Assembly: GCF_933775445.1 (NCBI RefSeq)
Contig: NC_065874.1
Coordinates: 1,180,501 to 1,244,500, forward strand
Reading direction: 5' to 3'
Length of the DNA stretch: 64,000 nucleotides
Origin: Argentina anserina
Lineage: Eukaryota; Streptophyta; Magnoliopsida; Rosales; Rosaceae
Below are positions 25,675 to 37,666 of the stretch, piece by piece. The translations under genes were made by a program, and so were the position numbers. Position 1 is the first letter of the stretch. Every line of letters begins with the position of its first letter. The notes below the pieces were generated by a model. That model made no database searches. It was not told the origin of the DNA and worked only from the letters and a program-made list of their open reading frames with translations.

Positions 25675-27904
25675 TAGGGGTGTTAATCGGTTTGAATGGT
25701 TCGGTTTATAGTTGATACCGAACACCAAACCGTTCTATTTATTCGGTTTGGTTCGGTTTGGTTTTTCACTTTTTTTTTAAAAAACCAATTGTGTTCGGTT
25801 TGGTTCGGTTTGGTTTTTCTCTGGTTTATATCGGTTTTTCTTTCGGTTATTTTATAAAGAAAATCGGAGTTTCTTTACTTGTCTATCTACTTGATTCTTA
25901 CCGAAATAAAAAGAACATGCGGACAGATTTGCAAAATTCTATTTACAAGATATAGTTGCTTCACAAATGCATACAATTGCAAAAAGCCACTAAACAAGTT
26001 ATACCACATTAGTAGGTATGTTGTCGTTCCAATATCTAAAATTAAAAATATTAAATTTTGACCGTCAGATGTGATCAGCATATTTAAATAAGGATATGGT
26101 AAAAAATTCATCTAATGTTGATAATATTTGGGTCTCGATCGATGTGGTCAACATTAACTTAATTTCATCTAATTAAGTGAATTTGTTCTTACCCCCTCCT
26201 TCTTAACTAGTTTTGGTGGATTTTTTCATGCACACACTCTCACATATATGTGATGTAGCAGCTCGTGTAAAATTTTCAAAAATTTTACGTTCCAGGGATA
26301 AGGCTACCCATAGGTGATAATAAGCGTAAAAAGGGTTGACTGCCTCGATCGGGACACAAACGTTATCGAAAATATGTGATTTTTTTACCATAACCATATT
26401 TCACTATACGTAACGCATCATGCGGAAAAATTTGCAAAATTCTATTTATAAGATATAGTTGCTTCACAACTGCATACATTTGTAATAAGACCACTAAACA
26501 AGTTATACCACATTAGTAGACATGTTGTGGTTCCAATATCTAAAATTCAAATTATGAAATTTCGACCGTTGGATGTGATCAGCATATATAAATACATATA
26601 TGGTAAAAAATTCACCGAATTTTGATAAAGTTTGGGTCTCGATCGATGTGGTCAACATTAACTTAATTTCATCTAAATAAGTGAAATTGTTCTTACCCCC
26701 TCCTTCTTGACTAGTTTTGGTGGATTTTTTCAAGCACACACTCTCACATATATGTGATGTAGCAGCTCGTGTAAAATTTTCAAAAATTTTACGTTCCATG
26801 GATAAGGCTACCCATAGGTGATAATAAGCGTAAAAAAGGTTGACCGCCTCGATCGGGACACAAACGTTATCGAAAATATGTGATTTATTTACCATAACCA
26901 TATTTCACTATACGTAACGCATCATGCGGACAAATTTGCAAAATTCTATTTATAAGATATAGTTGCTTCACAACTGCATACATTTGCAATAAGACCACTA
27001 AACAAGTTATACCACATTAGTAGACATGTTGTGGTTCCAATATCTAATATTCAAATTATGAAATTTCGACCGTCAGATGTGATCAACATATATAAATACA
27101 TATATGGTAAAAAATTCACCGAATTTTGATAAAGTTTGGGTCTCGATCGATGTGGTCAACATTAACTTAATTTCATCTAATTAAGTGAATTTGTTCTTAC
27201 CCCCTCCTTCTTGACTAGTTTTGGTGGATTTTTTCATGCACACACTCTCACATATATGTGATGTAGCAGCTCGTGTAAAATTTTCAAAAATTTTACGTTC
27301 CAGGGATAAGGCTACCCATAGGGGATAATAAGCGTAAAAAGGGTTGACCGCCTCGATCGGGACACAAACGTTATCGAAAATATGTGATTTTTTTACTATA
27401 ACCATATTTCACTATACGTAAAACATCATGCGGACAAATTTGCAAAATTCTATTTATAAGATATAGTTGCTTCACAACTGCATACATTTGCAAAAAGACC
27501 ACTAAACAAGTTATACCACATTAGTAGACATGTTGTGGTTCCAATATCTAAAATTCAAATTATGAAATTTCGACCGTCGGATGTGATCAGCATATATAAA
27601 TACAGATATGGTAAAAAATTCACCGAATTTTGATAAAAGTTTGGGTCTCGATCGATAACATATTTAATTATGTATATTAAAAATATCTATAAATAATATA
27701 ATTTCTTTATAATATATATATATTCGGTTTTTCGGTTCGGTTTCGGTTTTCAAACGTCCCAAACCAAAACCACACCAAATCTTTCGGTTTGGTGCGGTTT
27801 TTTTGCGGTTTGGTGCGGTTTTTTTTCTTCTTCGGTTTTTTTCGGTTATGGTTCGGTTATGGTTCGGTTTTTTTTCGGTTTTCGGTTTTCAATTAACACC
27901 CCTA
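25675..27904. mobile_element. hAT-like non-autonomous element, copy 2
   Basis: Same ends, subterminal repeats and internal units as copy 1, at a constant offset of 2,402 bp. The only difference I noticed is one fewer T in a T-run of the right subterminal region (8 in copy 1, 7 here). The near-identity means the duplication is very recent, or that it results from gene conversion or an assembly artefact. Confidence 0.8.
25917..27656. repeat. ~504-bp tandem repeat inside hAT copy 2 (3.5 units)
   Basis: Same four-unit array as in copy 1, shifted by 2,402 bp and with the same unit-specific differences, so the whole array was duplicated together with the element. Confidence 0.85.
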
Positions 27905-28321
27905 TAAACTACACAAACAACTTGCCGCCGAGTACATGCTTAAATCATAAAAATGGAGTAACTGTTTGCGTTGTATTTCTCATATCGATTTATCTAGTTA
28001 TGTTTGTCGCACATTTATTTGCATTTTAAATTTGGTATACGTTGGTTGCATTTTCTTGTTGATTGGTTATTCATCAGTTCGATCGTGATAAATGATCAAT
28101 ATGTTTTGAGGTTTCCTATGTCCCGTTTACATCTAGTATCTTGTTTTGCTCTAAATTTGAATACTATTACTGGTCAATTAGAATAAGAAACAAGAAACGT
28201 ACGTAGCAGCCACAGAAAAGTGAAAAGATGCGGACAATGGCCAAGGAAATTGACATATACAATGGATAGTGGTATGAAAGCAACAAACTAAGGTGATCAT
28301 TAATTAGTTAAGTTTCTTCTT

Positions 28322-30693
28322 TGTAATAACCCTATTTTTCAAAATAATATTTAGTTTGATTTGAATTCTATAAAATTTCAAATTTTAATTAGAATGAATG
28401 TGATCGCTTGTAACGTTATGAAACGTTTTCGGAACGTTTATTTAGAAAAACGTTATGTTTCCGCAATTTATATATCGACATTTATTCCGTCGCTCGTTTG
28501 CGAAAACTTCATTCACAAAAGTTGTAGAGCTCGTCGATACGAATTCGTGGACGCGTCACGCGTTCGAATCGGACGTCGAACGTGAAAGTTATTAACGTCG
28601 GAAGTTAGTTTCCGATTTTGGAAACGAGTATATAAAGGGCATTTTTGTGATTAGGGTTTCCATTTCTGGAAACCACACTCTCTCATCTCTCACCCGCCTC
28701 CCTCAGCTCTCTCTCTCCCCGAAATTCTTCTTTCTTCCTCCGAAAAAATTCTCTCTTCGATCCGTCGCCTCCGAGCCGCCGTGATGTGCACCGCCTGGCT
28801 CGGCGTCGTCGCAAGGACATCCGCAACCACCCTCCAGATCGCCAGCCCGTGCCCCGCCGTCGTGAAGCCACTCGAACGTCACCAAGTTGCTGCTTTTCTC
28901 TCGGCCGCATCTAAGCTCGTCTCCGGTGGTTTTCGAGCTCAAATCGAGGTGAGGATAGCCTAGGTTGGTTGTTGTGATGATGTTGTTGAATTCTTGTGTG
29001 GTTTTGTGATGTTTTGATGGAGATCGGAGGTTGGAGATGGTGGAGAGGTACCGCCGCCTTAGGCGGCGCGTGTGAGGGCGTGGGAGGGTCTAGGGGCGGT
29101 GTGAGGCCGTGGGGAGGAAGAGGAGGAAGAAAAGGAGAGAAATGGGGTGGCGGTGGCGTGATACGTGCATTTAGGGGTGTCGGCGCGTGGGCCCCACGCG
29201 CGGTCGCCGACGAGTGGCACGTGAACAGTGTTCTCGAATGGTAAAGTTGTAATTTATTTTTACGGACGGTGAATGTAAAAATGTGATTTACGTACAGTAA
29301 AAGTAAATTTTATTTACGTATGGTAAATGTAAATTAAAATTACATTCATTAAATGTAAAAAGTAAATTCAGAAGAGTAAATCAGTAATTAATATTTAGTG
29401 AGACAGAATGTATATTTGAATAGTGTTTATATGTAGATAAATACGTAAATAGTATATACTCGTACATGGATACGTATTGGATGAGTATTTATACAAAAAT
29501 ACATGAATAGTAGACAGTGAATAGTATTCAGTGAACAGTAACTCGTAAAACCATAAATTGCTGAACAGTAACAAATTATTACTGTTACGGCATTTAAAGG
29601 TTTACGAAACATTTCTAAATTTCTTTTCTTATCTTTTCAAGGTGATCGATAAATCAAGGAAATGAATTATCTTCGGAAATTGTGGAATTTCGCTCGAGTT
29701 GAGAAGGTGAGTAAAATCTCACATATTTATGAATCTACCCTTGCGGTGATTTCAAGATTTTTGCAAGAGATTTAAATATTGAAATAGGACATGTATACGA
29801 TATAGTGAATTACATATATATTGTATAAATGGTAATAAGTAGAAATATATATAGTTTGCTATATTATATACTGTTATGAATTCATCTGAAATATGTCATT
29901 TTGATGAGAAGATTTTATCGAGCATGTGATTTTGATTTGTACGATATGATGTGAGATTATTGTACGTGATTTTAACATTGAGATTGTTAAAATGTGATTT
30001 GTCTTCGGACTTGATTTTTGGTACAATATGATGTGAGATTATTGTACGTGTTTGGCAAGTCGGAAGTTGAGAGGGGTAACAGATGTGTACCAGCGTTCTT
30101 GGTACCCGTATTATAAATGCATTTGGGTAACCAGAAGGGTTACTTAATTTCTCATGAGCATTCATTTCATATTTCTTTGGGACAACCAGATGGGTCGTCT
30201 ATTGACTCATGAGTGCATTTATATTTGTTTGATTTCTGGATTTTTCGTATATATTGATATGCGAGTTATATTTTTATTTTACTCATACGAGCTATAAAGC
30301 TTACCGGGTTTGTGTTTACAATCTCGGTGCACCAATTCAATGGTGTAGGGGATACTTCCGCAGGTGTTGATTAGTGGAGATTGAGATACGACTCCGGAGA
30401 CTCGAAGGTGTTCGTTACCCTGCTTGTGGTGAGATTTCTATAGTGGATTTGTGAGTGAGAATTTGTGAGGATTTATTTGTGAGTTTTGTGAGAGATTGTG
30501 AGGATTATTACATTTCCATTTTTATGTATGGATTTTAAAATTGGGTTGTAATAATTGGTTTTTCTGAGTTGTATTGTGAACTCAGTAATGATCCGCTGTG
30601 ACATTTGAAATGATTTCGATTTCACTGAGATTGTTTGGTGTTTAACGACTTTAAAATTTTGAGTTTTAAACTTGAAATTTTGGGGTCGTTACA
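28322..30693 (+). mobile_element. Solo LTR, 2,372 bp, with 5-bp target duplication
   Basis: It begins TGTAATAACCC and ends GGGTCGTTACA, the short inverted TG...CA ends of an LTR. TTCTT precedes it (28317-28321) and follows it (30694-30698), a perfect 5-bp target duplication. No second copy and no gag-pol are present, so it is a solo LTR left by LTR-LTR recombination. A TATA box (TATATAAA at 28629) with gagggcattttt-like leader gives the + orientation. At 29,230-29,600 it carries short gtaaatgtaaa-type repeats. A related LTR fragment lies at 56,302. Confidence 0.85.
28629..28636 (+). promoter_or_regulatory. TATA box of the solo LTR
   Basis: TATATAAA in the sequence cgagtatataaagggc, about 310 bp into the LTR, followed by a CT-rich leader (ctctctcatctctcacccgc). 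It could still drive read-through transcription into the region downstream. Confidence 0.5.
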
Positions 30694-30698
30694 TTCTT

Positions 30699-31106
30699 GA
30701 TCCTAAAAAGATGAAGGAAGGAATGTATCTTACAAAATTTGAGGGAGTTGCGAGGAGCCATATGCTTCCTTGTGAGCTCCATACAAAATACAAGAATCGA
30801 AACAAGAAACAAGCTTGCATTGAGATGAGAAAACTTATTTATTATCATTAGGAATAGCTATCGTACGCAATTTTAATTATACAATAGACAAGTACAATAC
30901 GTTAGCCAAGCCATGATTGAACAAGCTACAATACATTAACCCAAAAGAAATGAAAAGAAAAACCACCATCACCCTTCATTTTTCAACATGAACCTAGGCT
31001 TAGACAATCTGATTTTCATACCCCTTCCATTCCCCCACGTAGATATAGACGCACATATCCTAATTGTACTAGCTAGCAATTAAAATTCATGTGTAGTAGT
31101 GACTAA
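30699..31106. other. Region between solo LTR and gibberellin 2-oxidase 3' end
   Basis: AT-rich; the right side should be the gibberellin 2-oxidase 3' UTR. No gene seen. Confidence 0.4.
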
Positions 31107-33730
31107 TTATACAAGAAACCTAGGAAGGCCAATTTTAGAACCCATTTGTTTAACATCCTCTTGGACTTGATGTCGATATTCCCCAAAGCTGAATTTTCTA
31201 TAAACTGAAGGCTCGCAGCAACTCTCTATCATGGTTTCATAAGACGGACAAAAGAAGTAAGCAGTGGAGAATCGTTCAACTTGCAAATTTGTCACAACTC
31301 GATGTTGAACACTCTTGTAGACATTGTTGCTCCAGGCCTAGACAAGGAAAACCAAAAACGTACAATAAGAAATATATACCGGAAATAGATTTTAAATATG
31401 CAACGTGGTATAGATATACGTTTGTTGCAAATTAAGCATGTGATGCATGATCAGATGATATAAAATCATAATTCAGAGTTAATTACCTGAAATAAATCCC
31501 CAATGTTGATTATCAGAGCTTCTGGATTAGGCTTGACTGCGATCCATCGATCATCTTTAACCAATTGCAAACCCCCAACCTGGTCTTGATGCAATATAGT
31601 GAGAAAGTCACTGTCAGTGTGTGGCATCAAACCGAATACCTCGGAAGGGATTGGACATGGTGGGTATCTGTTCATCCGCAGATAGCAAGTACTTGGCTTA
31701 CAATTTTCGTGGAAGAACGTCGGTTTGTGTCCCAGTTTCTCGGCCAAAATTTCAGCTAATTTCAGTGCCAGACTAGAAACTGTTGCGGCAAACTGTTCCA
31801 TTGTTGAGCTGAATGGATGGATACACATGCAAGTGAATTAGAAAAGCAAATGATCAATCAACTCACATAATTTTAAATATCATACGTAATAGCATTATGA
31901 AAAGAACAAAGCACTGGCTTTGCCAAAGTGGTCCTCGACCCTACATTATAAGTGTGCAAGAAAAGGTCGTCTGATTCTCCTAAACAAAAGCCTACTGCAG
32001 AAATAGTGTTTTCAGTGATCATACTTTTCACGAGTTTATCTATTGATCGATGAATTGAAGCTTTTGAGTTTAACTTTAAATAGGCTAGAGCTCTTAATCA
32101 GAGCCTATAGCCTAAACAAAATGCATTGTAACGACTCATTTGCGACCATGCATGCATTACTTCACTAATTTTGAAGTTAATTTGAGTGTAGCAGCAGTAG
32201 GGGGTAAGTATATATATTAATAATTAATCAATTATTAATCAATTATATCTGATTCTGCAACAAGGAAAGGTGTAGAAGCTTATATAACGACAAGTCACAA
32301 AGCTCTAGCTATCTGTAATGTTTTGTCCAGATGACAGAAGTGCAATCGTGGCAGCTGGCTGAGGATAGCAGTATCGTAATCATTCGTTGTTTCTAAGATT
32401 CTAGATTCTAGAACAAATAACATACATTGAACACAGAACATATGCAGGAGTGCAGGACGACGTTACTGGAAATTAGGGAGTACTGGAATCACAAGATCGA
32501 TCTGTATAAGTGATGACACATGAGAGACCTTGTGGTTCCTATACATCGACTTGCATGTGGAATCAGTAGAATCCTGACTCGTGCCTCCTGACTAGTCGGT
32601 TTCATCAACTTTTTTTCATTTTCCTCAGACTTATCAAGAGTCATGAATGTAAAAATCAGATTTGAATGAAGAACGACAACATAACAAACTTAAAGTAGAT
32701 TTTCCACCATGCATGTATGACATCTATACAACTGCCTTATTGATCATAAGAGAATCGATTTTAACACGACGAAGATATTATATTTTTATCAAAACAACTA
32801 CTCGTATTGGTTTATCTTTTTAACAACAACATTCTACGCGTTGTCGATGATCCAGATGTTACAATTTTATTATACTTGTATGGATGTATAGGAAATATTG
32901 ACGACGTCTCACAAACATGTTGTACCATTTCACAGGACTGTTTACTGATCATGGCTAAAGCTAAATGCTATATCGAAGTAAACGTGATTATTAATTGTAA
33001 GCTAAACTGGAATGAAAATGAAGTGATGAAATCCATCTAAATGAACCAATAAATGAAAATGAAGCTAGTCTTGGAACTACTTAAGGGGTATATATGAAAT
33101 ATGAACATATGTTTAATCTGTACGTCGTTGATTCCGAAGGATTTAGTGGATATCTCCACATTAATTTTGAAGATGGGACAAGTAAACACACATATCTAAG
33201 TATAATCCAACATACCTGAGATTGTCGAGACCAGCAGTCGAAGAGGGAGAGACCTTGTTGAGTGGAATGTGGAAAGCTTCAGACCATGATAACTGTCTCA
33301 GGGTTGTGGCCATAGGACTTCCCCAACGGTAAGTTCCTGCTGAGAAGTTAAAATACTTCTGTTCTTGGCTTTTCTTGTCAAATGATTGTTTGAACACCTT
33401 CTCTTGCTCACTCTTCATCTTCTGCAAAAGCTCGCTTGAAACTCCATGGTTCAAAACCTGAAAAAATCCCCACTCCTGCGATGCCCTAGCTATCTCCGAC
33501 TTGCACTCCTCTCTCTCGGAGTCCCCAAGCTCTAGTCGCCGCATATCAATCAGTGGTAGCTCGCATTCCTCGACGATTACCTTCATGACATCCTGGTCTA
33601 TGCTCTCTTTGTTATAGTTGTCATTGGTAGTGGTGGTGGTGGTACTGGCGTTGTTGAAAAAGGACTTGTAAGCCTTGTGGAATGGTGGGTCCGAGTCCAT
33701 GCTTAGGGGTTGAAAACTAGGATCGATCAT
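31107..33730 (-). CDS. GA2OX8: Gibberellin 2-oxidase, C20-GA type (GA2ox8-like, 3 exons)
   Basis: 2-oxoglutarate/Fe(II) dioxygenase that inactivates gibberellin precursors by 2-beta-hydroxylation in the cytosol. Exons 33730-33216, 31808-31487 and 31337-31107 total 1,068 bases, 355 residues from the first ATG. The N-terminal DIOX_N domain contains the WGFFQVLNHGV motif. Iron ligands are H235 and D237 (PHTDSDFLTIL) and H291 (VQHRVV); R301 and S303 (RFS) bind 2-oxoglutarate. WSEAFHIPL and SSTMEQFA are typical of the C20-GA clade (GA2ox7/8). Met11 at 33,700 (MDSDPPFHKAYKSFF) resembles the usual start of that clade, and a TATA-like site at 33,761 lies only ~30 bases above the first ATG, so Met11 may be the real start (345 residues). 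The first intron is 1.4 kb. The 5' side abuts a nest of transposons. Confidence 0.93.
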
Positions 33731-33760
33731 GACATAGAAGAATAATGGCAGCGGTGAGAA

Positions 33761-33766
33761 TATATA
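33761..33766 (-). promoter_or_regulatory. Possible TATA box of the gibberellin 2-oxidase gene
   Basis: The minus strand reads ccgtatatattctc. Transcription would start near 33,730, which favours translation from the ATG at 33,700. Only 10 bp separate it from the transposon nest. Confidence 0.4.
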
Positions 33767-33776
33767 CGGAATGATA

Positions 33777-35000
33777 GAGCATCTCTAGTAGTTTAGCTAA
33801 AAATATTCTAAATGAAAAAGTAAATGTTAAAATCTTAAAAAAACATTCTTAAAATTTAACAGTTTATACATTTTATATATTTCTGCATTTATTACAAGTC
33901 AAAAATTTTATATAATTATATTTTATAACATCAATTATTTTATATATCTAATATGCTAGTAGAGTCGGATTTTATGACACCGAAAAAATCGAAACCGGCC
34001 ATAACCGAACCACACCGAAACCGAGAAACTGAAACCAGACGGAATCATTGCGTCAGTATTGGAAACCAAACCGAACCGAGAAGTTGGTGTGGGTTATCGA
34101 TTATATATTTTCAGAAAACCGATGAAAACCGAACCGAACCGAGAATTGGGAATTAAGATTATTACTTGTATTGGGTGAACATATATAATCAGATACTTAT
34201 GCAATGAATATATTTAGGAATAAATATTAATATATACATGCATAGATATGTGATTTTGATTTTTGTATGTGTACAATCATGCATGCAAAGATATAATATA
34301 ATACTTGAGGGTTTTTTCAACTAGCCCTCATATTAAGACAAGTCTGGACGTCTAATGAAGAACCTCAGGAGGTTTAATGTGTATTTTGGTTAACTTGTGT
34401 TTCAACAAAGTACAATGTTTTTGCTTAGTTAATATTTGAATTCTTAATTATTCATTTGATGAATGTAACTTAATTGAAGTATTAAACTTGTAGCTTACTC
34501 CTTCACTTTTAATCTTTTTATTTTCATTAGTCAAGTACGAAAGGTCAATAAAGATATTAGGTTTTGTAACCGAAATGAAACCGAAACCGAACCAAATTAT
34601 AGGTTAACCGAAACCGCAGTTTATATATATATTTTTCGGTTTCGGTTTTGAAAAATATGAAACCGAGAGTTCGGTGTCGGTTCGGTTAGTGCTCATAAAT
34701 TGAACCGTTGACACCGACTCCAGCTCTATATGCTAGTTTGAGATAAATTATTCTAATTTTTTATTATTTTGATTGGTTGTTATAACTCAAGCGTTGTTAT
34801 TGGATAAAGTGTAGAGCATTAAATGCTTGTTTCTTCAAAATTTTGCAGGTTGCTACAAATATGAAAAATTTCACTTTATCTCTCATTATTTTCTCTATTT
34901 TGGAGAATCTGATGGAAAATCTGTTAGAGTAGAAAAAAACCCAAAATCTGTAAATTTCCTTTTTTTTTTCTCTAAAACATCATAGTTGTTGGAGATGTCC
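33777..35000. mobile_element. Outer TIR element interrupted by a hAT insertion
   Basis: The left end gagcatctctagtagtttag and the reverse complement of the right end ggacatctccaacaactatg are similar; gagcatctccaac-like ends are common in plant TIR elements. It is interrupted by the 769-bp hAT element at 33,960. No coding capacity. Target duplication not resolved. Confidence 0.45.
33960..34728. mobile_element. hAT-like non-autonomous element with TSD TATGCTAG
   Basis: TATGCTAG is present at 33952-33959 and 34729-34736. The element starts TAGAGTCGG and its right end reads, reversed, TAGAGCTGGAGTCGG, so the left end seems to have lost six bases of the terminal repeat. Both flanks of the interior are full of aaccgaaaccg-type repeats, as in the 23-28 kb elements. 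TAGAGCTGG ends are known from plant hAT elements. No transposase. Confidence 0.75.
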
Positions 35001-36960
35001 TTGGAGCAACAATTGAAGATAATAGTATAGCTGAAAATTACAAGTAGCAGACTTAAAATAACTTGGAGATGGAGCAATGAGAAAAGAGATTAGGACAATA
35101 CGCATTCTATTGTTTTTTGTGTTGCCTCTAATTCGTCTTCGATGAAAACGTTATGGCGTTAACTTCTCCAACTTTTGGACTTGAAACTTAAAGCTGGAGG
35201 GCATATCCTATTGCTAGCTAGCGACAATATGGAAGTACCTTTATGAGATCGATCATGGGACTTATCTATATATTGTATTAAGAAGATTTACAATATAACA
35301 TCATTAAGTTAATTAGGTTGATTGAAAGTGGCTAAGATTTGGATTTAGGCTGGGTTTCTGACTCAAATTTGGGGTCCTTAAACTATATGCATGTTAATCA
35401 GAAGAGCTGTATATATAGTAACAATTCAAAACACAGATGAAGTCGAGGTTTACGTATGAAAACCATAATGAATTAAGTAGGGTTTACCTGTTGGTCACCC
35501 CTTGATTGTTTCCTAATTTCGTTTTTACTATTTGTGGTTATAAATTTTAGCTACAGGCATACTTAATTAGAAGATGTAAACCTATATTTACCCTCTTTTT
35601 TGGACCCTAATACATACCTTAATAATTGGTGGGGCAACTCCGAGCTGTTGCGGGCAAATCTAGCAATTCCAAAAGGTAAGCACATAGTGAAAATAATGAT
35701 ATTAATCAGTACGAGTAGTATAAAAGAAGAGAAATACAAATGTTATGCTTCTACAAAAAGGAAAAAGTCTGCGATCGTGGTAATATCTGATGACCACCAA
35801 CATATTCATACGTACACAAGGAAATGTATATTTACATTATATAATATTGCAAAAAAAAACAATTATATACGAGAGCAGCAATGCAATATATATATATATA
35901 TAATATTTATTGGATCGACCACCTTCTTAATTTCATGTTTTACAAGTTTGCAACCTGTATCTCGTATCTACATCCAGTACGTTGCCATTAGCAAACTAAT
36001 TAAGTCTTTCATTTTAAGTATTTTTTCAGATGTTTGGTTAGTTAGATAATTTCACCGCTAAACCTCACCTACATATGGAAGGGTGGGTTAGTAAAGATAA
36101 AACTGATAAAAAAAATTAATAAAAAGTGCCAAGATCTATACTATCCTTTTAAGTAATCAGTTAGTTTAGTTACTTGTGGTGTAAAGGTTTCTGTTATCGA
36201 GATCCGCATGTTATATATATGGCCATACTTAGTTATTACTCTCATATGGCTATTGATCATTTAGCTCGAGTGCTCCTAAGTTTGTTAATTAAGGATATAT
36301 ATTCTATGAAGATTCTTGTAAAGTTAAAAATGCCAGGGGTTTCCTGTCCCTCTCAAATCAGAATGCATGCTTTTCAATTTTGAATTTTTGATATTAATGG
36401 TAATGTAGGCGTGGGAATAGTCTCTCAACCTGACATGATTTCAAACTCGATCTGTTTCAAAAAAAAGAAAAGAAAAAATCTAGCTATCTCATTGATCATC
36501 CAGGCCTCCAAGGTGAAAATGCTTATAAGTACCTACCACGTTTTATGGGGGCCATACGAATTAACCAAGAGTTATAATCTGCACAAGATATGCTTTTTAT
36601 ATCTCAGTACACAGGGAGGGTCATGTTTTTGCCCATATGATCAATTCGGTGTGTCTATGTCACGCTAAGCACAAATGAACAGCACAATATCTTCGGAAAG
36701 CATTGTCATTGAATTGACTCATTGATCCTATACAACCGTCAACCTAGCTATATTGACAAAAATTAGAAGGCTGACCAAACGAGGACAAAGCAAATCTGAT
36801 CGACCGACATATCATCGCCAAGGACGACGATGGCGATGGCTGAGACGAAATATGAACAATTATACTTTCCAACCAATATAACAAAGCTTTTTTGAATCAG
36901 TAGAAGACCGGACAATATGTAGCTTCTATTGCGAAATGAAGACTCATGTTGATCAGTGGA
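35001..36960. other. Gene-free AT-rich region
   Basis: No coding exon recognised on either strand. A short TA run is near 35,888. The 149-codon open frame at 35,600 is low-complexity with no family similarity. Confidence 0.4.
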
Positions 36961-36968
36961 CTCAAAAA

Positions 36969-37658
36969 TAGGGGTGAATTGGTAGGTATGTCAACTTCAT
37001 TTTTTCAATATTATGTACCAATTAATATATAATTGGTATGAAAAATCCACAATTTAAACCAACCAATAACGCTGGTATACCAACTAATTGGTACGATTGG
37101 TAATGAGTTTCTACCAATATGTTTATGACCAAATTATTTAAAAACTCAATCCAAATAAATAATAGCAAATAACAATACAAATACAAAGTTTTATACAACT
37201 TCAACCAAATTACCAAGTACAAAGTCATAAATTAAACATGTCAAAGTCCAAAAATTATAAATTTAACAAAAATCTACGGTTGAGATTTATTTTTTACTAA
37301 ATGTACGGCTGAAATATTTATTGATATATATAGTTTTTAAGAATATATATATTATTTTGCATAAGTTGTTATAATTGCAATGATAGCTTAGTGGTAGTTG
37401 GCTTCAACTTGCATGGAAGAAGACCAAATTCGACTCACCATGGATGCATATATTAGGGTTTTTTTTCATAAAACTTCTATTTCGGTTGGTACGGCATACT
37501 ATGATACACGAAAAAATTGTACCACCTACCGACAATCTTTTAAAATATGGTACGGTATATACCGTGTAACATATACTAATTTAGTGGTATACCAATATAT
37601 TTAGTACGGTTAGTATATAAATTGGTTGGAATGAAATTATGTACCATTGTCACCCCTA
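36969..37658. mobile_element. hAT-like non-autonomous element with near-perfect 8-bp TSD
   Basis: It begins TAGGGGTGA and ends TCACCCCTA. CTCAAAAA (36961-36968) precedes it and CTCAAAAG (37659-37666) follows, 7 of 8 matching. Subterminal repeats here are of a ggta / taccaat type instead of cggtt, so it is a different family from the 23-kb pair despite the similar tip. It contains a tRNA-like segment. Confidence 0.7.
37384..37465 (+). other. tRNA-like Pol III promoter segment inside the hAT element
   Basis: TAGCTTAGTGG at 37384-37394 matches the A-box consensus TRGCNNAGTGG, and aaattcgactc about 32 bases later resembles a degraded B box (GGTTCGANNCC). A run of eight T (37458-37465) would end Pol III transcription. 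It cannot fold as a complete tRNA by eye and is best read as a SINE or tRNA pseudogene fragment. Confidence 0.4.
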
Positions 37659-37666
37659 CTCAAAAG

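Larger units (their letters stand above)
23265..27912. mobile_element. Composite hAT-like pair inside one 8-bp target duplication
   Basis: Two nearly identical 2.23-kb elements in direct orientation flank a 171-bp spacer. TAAACTAC is found at 23265-23272 just before the first element and again at 27905-27912 just after the second. The inner ends have other neighbours (cctctcgt after copy 1, ttccgac before copy 2). An 8-bp duplication and ends TAGGGGTGTTAAT point to the hAT superfamily. The outer duplication suggests that the whole 4.6-kb pair inserted as one unit. Confidence 0.75.

Noticed and set aside
23801..27405. Recurring 64-132 codon minus-strand open frames in the 504-bp units
   Set aside because: They repeat because the DNA repeats. 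Differences between units change amino acids as often as expected without selection, and no domain is recognisable.
23515..27656. CRISPR-like or satellite reading of the regular repeats
   Set aside because: Units are 504 bp without spacers and sit inside hAT ends in a plant genome; a transposon-internal tandem array explains them.
35600..36049. 149-codon open frame starting from CTG or similar
   Set aside because: Translation is dominated by Ile/Tyr/Lys from AT-rich DNA, with no family similarity.
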